Positions 1 to 5,861 of a stretch of DNA of 19,534 nt are shown in pieces. Both the position numbers and the translations under genes were made by a program. Position 1 is the first letter of the stretch. Every line of letters starts with the position of its first letter. The DNA lies in NCBI GenBank assembly GCA_019118725.1, contig DWYO01000082.1:1-19534 (forward strand). Reading direction: 5' to 3'. The notes under the pieces are model-generated. The model saw only the letters and a program-made list of their open reading frames with translations, did no database searches and was not told the DNA's origin. This stretch comes from Candidatus Parabacteroides intestinavium (GTDB taxonomy: Bacteria; Bacteroidota; Bacteroidia; Bacteroidales; Tannerellaceae).

Positions 1-29
1 AACCCAAATCAGTCATTAGACTTTGGGTT
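1..29. repeat. 8-bp inverted repeat upstream of glutamine synthetase
   Basis: Bases 1-8 (AACCCAAA) are the exact reverse complement of bases 22-29 (TTTGGGTT), with a 13-base spacer. No T-run follows, so an intrinsic terminator on the + strand is not supported. It could be an operator for the downstream glutamine synthetase gene, or the base of a longer stem cut by the window edge. No TAnnTTTG promoter element is visible in bases 1-74. Confidence 0.35.
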
Positions 30-74
30 AAACGTAAAGAAAAAATAGTACAAACCAAACAATCATAAGGTATT

Positions 75-2264
75 ATGTCAACATTAAGATTCAGAGTCGT
101 AGAAAAAGCATTCCAGGCAAAGGCATTAGAAGTGCCCATGCCTTCAGAGCGTCCCAGCGAATATTTCGCCAAGAAAGTATTCAACCGGGAGAAGATGTTC
201 AAGTATTTGCCTACCGCGGTATATGCCAAACTGGTAGACGCCATGGATAACGGCGCCGTACTTGACAGAGCCATCGCAGACAAGGTCGCAGAGGGAATGA
301 AATGCTGGGCCATGGAAATGGGAGCTACCCACTACACGCATTGGTTCCAGCCGCTGACCGAGGGTACCGCCGAGAAGCATGACTCATTTATTGAGCATGA
401 CGGGAAAGGAGGCATGATAGAAGAATTTTCCGGGAAACTCCTTGTCCAGCAGGAACCAGACGCTTCTTCTTTCCCGAGCGGAGGTATCCGCAACACCTTC
501 GAGGCACGCGGCTATTCGGCGTGGGACCCCTCGTCTCCGGTATTTGTTGTAGATGATACCCTATGTATTCCTACGGTATTCATCGCTTATACCGGTGAGT
601 CGCTGGACTACAAAGCACCATTATTGAAAGCCTTGCGTGCGGTCAACAAAGCCGCTGTAGAGGTATGCCATTATTTTAATCCGGACGTAAAAAAGGTAAT
701 GGCCTATTTGGGTTGGGAGCAGGAATATTTCCTTGTTGATGAAGGCCTGTATGCCGCACGTCCGGATTTATTATTGACCGGCCGCACCCTTATGGGGCAC
801 GAGGCTTCCAAAAACCAGCAATTGGAAGACCATTACTTCGGTGCCATCCCCACACGGGTAGCGGCTTTCATGAAAGACCTGGAGGTACAAGCTTTGGAAC
901 TGGGCATTCCGGTAAAGACCCGGCATAACGAGGTAGCGCCCAACCAGTTTGAGCTGGCTCCTATCTTTGAGGAGTGCAATCTGGCCGTCGACCATAACAT
1001 GCTTATCATGTCGTTGATGCGGAAGGTGGCACGTACCCACGGGTTCCGGGTACTTCTTCATGAAAAGCCCTTCAAAGGGGTGAACGGTTCGGGCAAGCAC
1101 AACAACTGGTCATTGGGCACCGACACCGGAATCCTATTGATGGCTCCGGGCAAAACGGCCGAAGAGAACCTCCGGTTCATCACCTTCGTAGTCAACACCC
1201 TTATGGCGGTTTACCGGCATAACGGCTTACTGAAGGCGTCTATCATGAGCGCGACCAATGCGCATCGTCTGGGAGCCAACGAGGCACCCCCTGCCATCAT
1301 CTCTTCTTTCTTAGGCGAACAACTCAGCAAGGTGCTGGACCACATGGAGGTAAGCGCTACGGACGAGTTGATCAGTTTAGGCGGAAAGCATGGCATGAAA
1401 CTGGACATCCCGCAGATTCCGGAACTGTTAATTGATAACACCGACCGGAACCGCACCTCACCTTTCGCCTTCACCGGAAACCGATTCGAATTCCGGGCCG
1501 TAGGTTCGGAGGCCAATTGCGCAAGCGCCATGATAGCCCTGAACGCTGCCGTAGCCGAACAACTGACTATCTTCAAGACGGAGGTAGACGCCTTGATAGA
1601 ACAAGGAGAGACCAAGGAGGCAGCACTTATCCAAGTTATCCGCAAATACATCAAGCTGAGCAAACCCATCCGTTTTGACGGGAACGGGTACAGCGATGCA
1701 TGGAAAGAAGAAGCCTCCCGCAGAGGATTGGATTGCGAAACGAGCTGCCCGCTCATCTTTGACCGATATCTGAAGCCCGAAAGCATCAAGATGTTCGAAT
1801 CGACCGGCGTGATGAGCCAAAAAGAACTGGAGGCCCGTAACGAAGTGAAATGGGAGACCTATACGAAAAAAATCCAGATTGAGGCGCGCGTACTGGGTGA
1901 TCTGGTGATGAATCATATCGTCCCCGTCGCTATCGAATATCAGACCAAGCTCATCGACAATGTATATAAATTGAAAGGAATCTTCTCTGAGGCAGAAGCG
2001 GATAAACTATCGGCCGAGAATATCGCTATCATCCGCAAAATTGCCGAGCATACCTCTTACATCAAAGAGCATGTGGATGGCATGGTCAACGCGAGAAAGA
2101 TTGCCAATAAAATCACCGATGAACGGGAAAAGGCTATTGCCTACCACGATAAAATAGCGCCTATGCTGGAGCAAATACGATATCACATCGATAAATTAGA
2201 ACTTATAGTCGATGACAAGATGTGGACATTACCTAAATACCGCGAGCTTTTATTTGTCAGATAG
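75..2264 (+). CDS. glnA: Glutamine synthetase type III (GSIII)
   Basis: Cytosolic ATP-dependent ligase that makes glutamine from glutamate and ammonia, the entry step of nitrogen assimilation. At 729 residues it has the size of GSIII (GlnN type) enzymes, first described in Bacteroides fragilis, and is far longer than GSI or GSII (about 350-470). Visible motifs are GWEQEYF (from 213, metal-binding glutamates), HNEVAPNQFE (from 284), the ATP/glutamate-site block VNGSGKHNNW with His342, and NRTSPFAFTGNRFEFR (from 459). A long helical C-terminal region typical of GSIII follows. The start at 75 gives the usual N-terminus (MSTLRFRVVEKAF). It is monocistronic as far as seen: a strong terminator lies 27 bases after the stop. 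Some Bacteroidales call this gene glnN; the family assignment itself is secure. Confidence 0.97.
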   Translation: MSTLRFRVVEKAFQAKALEVPMPSERPSEYFAKKVFNREKMFKYLPTAVYAKLVDAMDNGAVLDRAIADKVAEGMKCWAMEMGATHYTHWFQPLTEGTAEKHDSFIEHDGKGGMIEEFSGKLLVQQEPDASSFPSGGIRNTFEARGYSAWDPSSPVFVVDDTLCIPTVFIAYTGESLDYKAPLLKALRAVNKAAVEVCHYFNPDVKKVMAYLGWEQEYFLVDEGLYAARPDLLLTGRTLMGHEASKNQQLEDHYFGAIPTRVAAFMKDLEVQALELGIPVKTRHNEVAPNQFELAPIFEECNLAVDHNMLIMSLMRKVARTHGFRVLLHEKPFKGVNGSGKHNNWSLGTDTGILLMAPGKTAEENLRFITFVVNTLMAVYRHNGLLKASIMSATNAHRLGANEAPPAIISSFLGEQLSKVLDHMEVSATDELISLGGKHGMKLDIPQIPELLIDNTDRNRTSPFAFTGNRFEFRAVGSEANCASAMIALNAAVAEQLTIFKTEVDALIEQGETKEAALIQVIRKYIKLSKPIRFDGNGYSDAWKEEASRRGLDCETSCPLIFDRYLKPESIKMFESTGVMSQKELEARNEVKWETYTKKIQIEARVLGDLVMNHIVPVAIEYQTKLIDNVYKLKGIFSEAEADKLSAENIAIIRKIAEHTSYIKEHVDGMVNARKIANKITDEREKAIAYHDKIAPMLEQIRYHIDKLELIVDDKMWTLPKYRELLFVR

Positions 2265-2291
2265 TCCACAAAAAGGTTTAGGTTTATCGAA

Positions 2292-2339
2292 GCAGTTCGT
2301 CTTTTTATGAAACATAAAAGGATGGACTGCCTTTTTTTT
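2292..2339 (+). terminator. Intrinsic terminator of glutamine synthetase gene
   Basis: A 15-bp stem is formed by 2292-2306 and 2316-2330 (GCAGTTCGTCTTTTT against AAAAGGATGGACTGC, three G-U wobbles) with a 9-base loop, and is followed at once by a run of eight T (2332-2339). This is a classic rho-independent terminator and isolates the glutamine synthetase gene from the downstream gene. Confidence 0.85.
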
Positions 2340-2371
2340 CTCCCCCCCACTCCACCAAAATTACCCGTTTA

Positions 2372-2406
2372 TTTGCCAACTTATTCCAGGTAAATCATTA
2401 CCTTTG
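2372..2406 (+). promoter_or_regulatory. Bacteroidetes-type promoter for the Cys/His-rich gene
   Basis: A -7 element TACCTTTG (2399-2406) matches TAnnTTTG exactly, and a TTTG at 2372-2375 can serve as the -33 element. The spacing of 23 bases is a little longer than the usual 19-21. Transcription would start near 2413, leaving a leader of about 50 bases before the ATG at 2463. Confidence 0.6.
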
Positions 2407-2462
2407 TACAAGTCTAAACGATTACACTAAAAAAACTGGCAAATTAATCATCGGGACAAAAT

Positions 2463-2777
2463 ATGAAGAAGTTTTTAATTAGCAGCGTGTTGCTATTGTC
2501 ATTCACGGCATTTGCCTCTGCCTTTACCGAAAGCAGGAATGACGAATCCTGTTGTTGCGACGAATGCCGTTGCGACGAATGCGAATGCGAGGAAAACTGC
2601 GAAGAATGCCGCGAATGTCACAGCTATTATTGCGAGGACTGTGAGGAACACCACAAGTTCCGCCATCAGGAAGAGTGCTGCCGCGAGTATCGCCGGCATG
2701 ACTATCGGGAACACCGGCATCACCGCCATCATACCGGCTGTTGTCATGAAGAACGCCGGCACAGGTGTTGCGAATAG
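2463..2777 (+). CDS. Small secreted Cys/His-rich protein, unknown function
   Basis: Not recognised. The 104-residue product has a clear signal peptide: KK at 2-3, a hydrophobic core to residue 17, and an ASA cleavage site ending at Ala20. The mature part of 84 residues holds 18 Cys and 12 His plus many Glu, Asp and Arg. The first half has CxxC- and CxC-like spacing with a repeated CDEC unit; the second half is His/Arg-rich with Cys-Cys pairs (near EECC, TGCC and RCCE). Such composition suggests metal or redox binding in the periplasm or outside the cell, but no known family motif is evident. A promoter upstream and a terminator before that make it an independent unit. Two other frames are also open here, so the reading frame is chosen on the signal peptide, start and promoter. 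Alternatives are a metallothionein-like scavenger or a disulfide-rich peptide. Confidence 0.65.
   Translation: MKKFLISSVLLLSFTAFASAFTESRNDESCCCDECRCDECECEENCEECRECHSYYCEDCEEHHKFRHQEECCREYRRHDYREHRHHRHHTGCCHEERRHRCCE
2554..2582 (+). repeat. Short tandem repeat inside the Cys/His-rich gene
   Basis: The 14-mer GTTGCGACGAATGC occurs at 2554-2567 and again at 2569-2582, a 15-base period that encodes a repeated five-residue Cys-Asp-Glu-Cys-x unit. Degenerate copies continue to about 2620. It suggests the Cys-rich part grew by short duplications. Confidence 0.6.
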
Positions 2778-2799
2778 AAAGAGATAATCATAAAAGCTA

Positions 2800-2817
2800 A
2801 TGAATCCCAAGATTCAT
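2800..2817. repeat. Small hairpin between genes
   Basis: A perfect 7-bp inverted repeat (ATGAATC, loop CCAA, GATTCAT) lies in the 60-base gap between the Cys/His-rich gene and the acetyltransferase gene. It is AT-rich, weak and not followed by a T-run, so it is not a convincing terminator. It may affect mRNA stability or be chance. Confidence 0.3.
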
Positions 2818-2837
2818 AAAACTCAAAAAAAACGAAT

Positions 2838-3401
2838 ATGAACGTAAAAGAATTTACAGCATATGTGAAAACCCGACAACCGCTCAATACACCGGAGATT
2901 TTCCGGTTTATGGACGAGATGAGTGACGAGGCGCGCCGTGTGACGTTCCGCCTGAACTCCGCCTACCATACACCGGAAGAGGTAAGAGCCCTGTTAAGCG
3001 AATTATTCGGTTACGAAGTACCGGAAACGTTCCGTGTATTTCCTCCTTTCTATACCGATTTCGGAAAGAATATCCACGTGAGCGAAGGCGTGTTCATCAA
3101 CGCTTGTTGTCATTTCCAAGATCATGGAGGCGTATTCATAGGCGAGGGAAGCCAGATAGGCCACAATGTAGTATTTGCCACATTAAACCATGACCCCGAT
3201 CCGGAAAAACGCGCCTATACCTATCCTGCTCCCATCGTACTGGGCAAGAAGGTGTGGGTGGGTTCGAACTCGACCATCCTGCAGGGCGTGACTATCGGAG
3301 ACAATTCGATTGTAGCGGCCGGTGCCGTAGTAACCAAGGATGTACCGGCAAATACCCTTGTGGGAGGTGTACCGGCAAAGATTATTAAAAACATCGATTA
3401 A
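2838..3401 (+). CDS. Maltose/galactoside O-acetyltransferase-like protein
   Basis: Cytosolic acetyl-CoA-dependent sugar O-acetyltransferase of the MaaT/LacA/NodL group. The 187 residues match the family's usual 180-200. The N-terminal helical Mac-type domain (residues 1-55) precedes the left-handed beta-helix, which opens with YTDFGKNIHVSEGVFIN, the family's standard block. His118 in the motif LNHD is the expected catalytic base, and the hexapeptide repeats end with the acetyl-CoA-binding GSNSTILQGVTIGDNSIVAAGAVVTKDVPA region and a VGGVPAK tail. The physiological acceptor is unknown: maltose, glucose and galactosides are all possible in this family. The ATG at 2838 follows an A-rich leader. 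It begins a co-directional run with DUF4494 and yggS, though the 51-base gap to the next gene leaves operon membership open. Confidence 0.85.
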   Translation: MNVKEFTAYVKTRQPLNTPEIFRFMDEMSDEARRVTFRLNSAYHTPEEVRALLSELFGYEVPETFRVFPPFYTDFGKNIHVSEGVFINACCHFQDHGGVFIGEGSQIGHNVVFATLNHDPDPEKRAYTYPAPIVLGKKVWVGSNSTILQGVTIGDNSIVAAGAVVTKDVPANTLVGGVPAKIIKNID

Positions 3402-3452
3402 TAACGGTGTGTCATAATAAATAAATATATTAATAACAAAAAAGAAAAGAAA

Positions 3453-3956
3453 ATGCATAATTGGTTTGAATGTAAAGTCTCTTATGAGAAGATGATGGAA
3501 AATGGAATGCAGAAGAAGGTGACCGAACCTTACCTGGTAGACGCCCTCTCCTTTACGGAGGCGGAATCGCGCATCATTGAGGAAATCCGTCCTTTCATCA
3601 CCGGAGAATTTACCATAACAGATATCAAGCGCGCGCGCATCTCGGAAATTTTCTTCAACGAAGAGGGCGACCGCTATTATAAAATCAAGGTCTATTTCAT
3701 CACCTTAGACGAAAAGAGCGGAGCCGAGAAGAAAACAGCCGCCATGATGCTGGCCCAGGCATCGACCTTGAAAGAGGCTATCTCCGTACTGGAGGAGGGC
3801 ATGAAAGGGACATTAGCCGATTATACCATCGCATCCGTCACCGAAACGCTTCTGATGGACGTATTCCCGTTTGACGCGAACAGCATCCCCTCCGGACCGA
3901 AATCGGCAGAAGAGAAATTAGCGGAAGAAAAACAGGCCGCAGAAGCCCATAAATAA
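3453..3956 (+). CDS. DUF4494 family protein
   Basis: A 167-residue soluble protein resembling the Bacteroidetes family DUF4494, whose function is not established to my knowledge. It opens with MHNWFECKVSYEK and continues through a region of alternating strands and helices (residues 25-135) with the block DIKRARISEIFF and, later, ASVTETLLMDVFPF. The last 25 residues are a charged Ala/Glu/Lys-rich tail, probably disordered or coiled. No signal peptide or membrane segment is visible. It stops 9 bases before the YggS-type gene, so the two are almost certainly co-transcribed, which hints at a link to vitamin B6 or amino-acid homeostasis. That link is inference from context only. Confidence 0.85.
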   Translation: MHNWFECKVSYEKMMENGMQKKVTEPYLVDALSFTEAESRIIEEIRPFITGEFTITDIKRARISEIFFNEEGDRYYKIKVYFITLDEKSGAEKKTAAMMLAQASTLKEAISVLEEGMKGTLADYTIASVTETLLMDVFPFDANSIPSGPKSAEEKLAEEKQAAEAHK

Positions 3957-3965
3957 AAAAATCCT

Positions 3966-4631
3966 ATGACGAATATAGCTCAGCATATTCAAGAATTACA
4001 AGCGTCTCTGCCTAAAGGGGTGACGCTTGTAGCCGTTTCCAAGTTCCACCCGGCAGAAGCCCTGCAAGAGGCCTACGATGCCGGGCAACGCGTCTTCGGG
4101 GAAAGCCGTGCGCAGGAACTGGTGGCAAAGGCCAAGGTCCTCCCCAAAGACATCGAATGGCACTTCATCGGACCGCTACAAAGCAACAAAGTAAAAGACA
4201 TCGCACCGTTCATCCATCTGATTCACAGCATCGACTCCTTGAAGCTCCTTCAGGAGGTCAACAAGCAGGCGGCCAAGCACGGCCGTTCCGTCCGCGTCTT
4301 GCTGGAGATCCATGTAGCCGCCGAGGAGACCAAGCACGGGTTCGGCATAGAGGAATGCCGCGAACTGGTACGGCACCTTCCGGAGCTCCCCAACGTCCGC
4401 ATCTCCGGAATCATGGGCATGGCGACACAGACCGATGACGAGCGGCAAATCCGCCAGGAATTTCATACCTTACATCAGCTCTTCGCAGAATTGAAAGCTA
4501 CGACCTTCAAGGATTCAGAAGATTTCACGATCCTTTCGATGGGCATGAGCCACGATTACCGGCTGGCCGTCGAAGAAGGAAGTACTATGGTACGGGTCGG
4601 AACTTACATCTTCGGAGAACGGGAATACTAA
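3966..4631 (+). CDS. yggS: YggS family PLP homeostasis protein
   Basis: PLP-binding protein (YggS/PROSC, COG0325) that buffers intracellular pyridoxal 5'-phosphate and affects amino- and keto-acid pools; it has no known catalytic reaction. The 221 residues form the single alpha/beta barrel expected. Lys26 in VAVSKFHP is the PLP Schiff-base lysine. Other family blocks are FGESRAQE, WHFIGPLQSNK, HSIDS, GIMGMAT and, near the C-terminus, LSMGMSHDYRLAVEEGSTMVRVG, which grips the phosphate. The ATG at 3966 lies 9 bases after DUF4494, pointing to translation from a shared message. Confidence 0.95.
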   Translation: MTNIAQHIQELQASLPKGVTLVAVSKFHPAEALQEAYDAGQRVFGESRAQELVAKAKVLPKDIEWHFIGPLQSNKVKDIAPFIHLIHSIDSLKLLQEVNKQAAKHGRSVRVLLEIHVAAEETKHGFGIEECRELVRHLPELPNVRISGIMGMATQTDDERQIRQEFHTLHQLFAELKATTFKDSEDFTILSMGMSHDYRLAVEEGSTMVRVGTYIFGEREY

Positions 4632-4665
4632 ACCTAAATCAACCTCTAAAAACACATTTTATATA

Positions 4666-5826
4666 ATGGCTAAATCAATTATCTCATCAGCCGCATTTGC
4701 GGATACGAAACCTCATTACGAAATACTTGACGGATTGCGTGGAGTAGCGGCTTTACTGGTAGTATTCTACCATATTTTCGAAGGCCTCTCGTTTGCCGAA
4801 GGGGGGACTCTGATCACCACGATTAATCACGGCTATCTGGCCGTAGACTTTTTCTTTATCCTCTCCGGATTCGTCATCGGGTATGCTTACGATGACCGGT
4901 TGGGGAAAACCATGACACTCGGCAATTTCTTCAAGCGCCGCTTGATACGCCTGCATCCGATGATTATCATGGGAGCGGTGCTCGGTGTGATCTTCTATTG
5001 CCTGCAAGGATGCGTGAAGTGGGACGGCACACACGTGGCCACGTCAATGATTATGCTGGCCCTGCTCTGCGCCCTGTTTTTTATCCCGGCAACTCCGGGC
5101 GCCGGTTATGACATCCGGGGCAATGGAGAGATGTTCCCGCTCAACGGCCCCAGCTGGTCGCTGTTCTTCGAGTACATCGGCAATATCCTCTATGCGGTGT
5201 TCATCCATCGCCTGTCCAATAAAGCGCTGACGGCACTGGTATTTTTGTTGGGCATCGGACTGGCTTGGTTTGCCCTGTTTGATGTGGCCGGCTATGGCAT
5301 GATCGGTGTAGGATGGACGCTGGATGGCGTCAACTTCCTGGGAGGCTCATTGCGTATGCTCTTCCCCTTCTCGTTAGGCATGTTGTTGTCCCGCAACTTC
5401 AAGCCGGTGAAAGTAAGAGGCGCATTCTGGATCTGCTCGATCGTCCTGCTGGCGCTATTCTGCGTTCCCTACATCGAAGGCAACTCGCCCATCTGCTGGA
5501 ACGGCCTGTTTGAAGCCATCTGCATTCTCTTTATCTTCCCGGTACTGGTCTGGATAGGAGCCTCAGGAAAGACAACCGACAAGCACTCCACCCAGATATG
5601 CAAGTTTTCCGGAGATATATCATTCCCGTTATATGCCGTACATTACCCTGTGATGTACCTGTTCTACGCTTGGCTGATCGACAACAAATATTACACTTTC
5701 GGAGAGGTATGGCCGGTGGCCTTAATCGTCTACATAGGAAGCATCCTGCTGGCCTATCTCTGTCTGAAATGTTATGACGAGCCGGTAAGAAAATGGCTGA
5801 GCCGGAAATTTTTGGCAAAGAAATAA
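4666..5826 (+). CDS. Acyltransferase 3 family membrane protein
   Basis: Integral inner-membrane acyltransferase of the AT3 family (OafA/NodX type), 386 residues with about ten hydrophobic segments. The family signature is plain at the N-terminus: LDGLRG (residues 21-26) followed by FYHIF with the essential His36, then the HGYLAVDFFFILSGFVIGY block. RLIRLHP also fits the family's second conserved Arg region. The usual role is transfer of acetyl or another acyl group from cytosolic acyl-CoA to extracytoplasmic carbohydrate such as O-antigen, capsule or peptidoglycan; the acceptor cannot be told here. It starts 34 bases after yggS and ends 35 bases before the GH84 gene. There is no glycosyltransferase neighbour that would name the substrate. 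Confidence 0.9.
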   Translation: MAKSIISSAAFADTKPHYEILDGLRGVAALLVVFYHIFEGLSFAEGGTLITTINHGYLAVDFFFILSGFVIGYAYDDRLGKTMTLGNFFKRRLIRLHPMIIMGAVLGVIFYCLQGCVKWDGTHVATSMIMLALLCALFFIPATPGAGYDIRGNGEMFPLNGPSWSLFFEYIGNILYAVFIHRLSNKALTALVFLLGIGLAWFALFDVAGYGMIGVGWTLDGVNFLGGSLRMLFPFSLGMLLSRNFKPVKVRGAFWICSIVLLALFCVPYIEGNSPICWNGLFEAICILFIFPVLVWIGASGKTTDKHSTQICKFSGDISFPLYAVHYPVMYLFYAWLIDNKYYTFGEVWPVALIVYIGSILLAYLCLKCYDEPVRKWLSRKFLAKK

Positions 5827-5861
5827 ACTAAAAAACATATAAACTCTAAAACTTAATAAAT

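Noticed and set aside
1211..1789. Long minus-strand frame within the glutamine synthetase gene
   Set aside because: It is antisense to a strongly conserved enzyme and has no family character.
2512..2787. Second + strand frame of 91 residues (Ala/Asn/Thr-rich)
   Set aside because: It overlaps the chosen gene in another frame, starts inside its signal peptide and has low-complexity composition caused by the repeats.
2499..2810. Minus-strand frame of 103 residues, very hydrophobic
   Set aside because: It is the complement of the Cys/His/Glu-rich gene: Glu, His and Cys codons read backwards give Phe, Val and Ala. There is no promoter or leader of its own, and the + strand frame has a signal peptide and a promoter.
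2800..2817. Terminator after the Cys/His-rich gene
   Set aside because: The stem is only seven AT-rich pairs and A-rich sequence follows.
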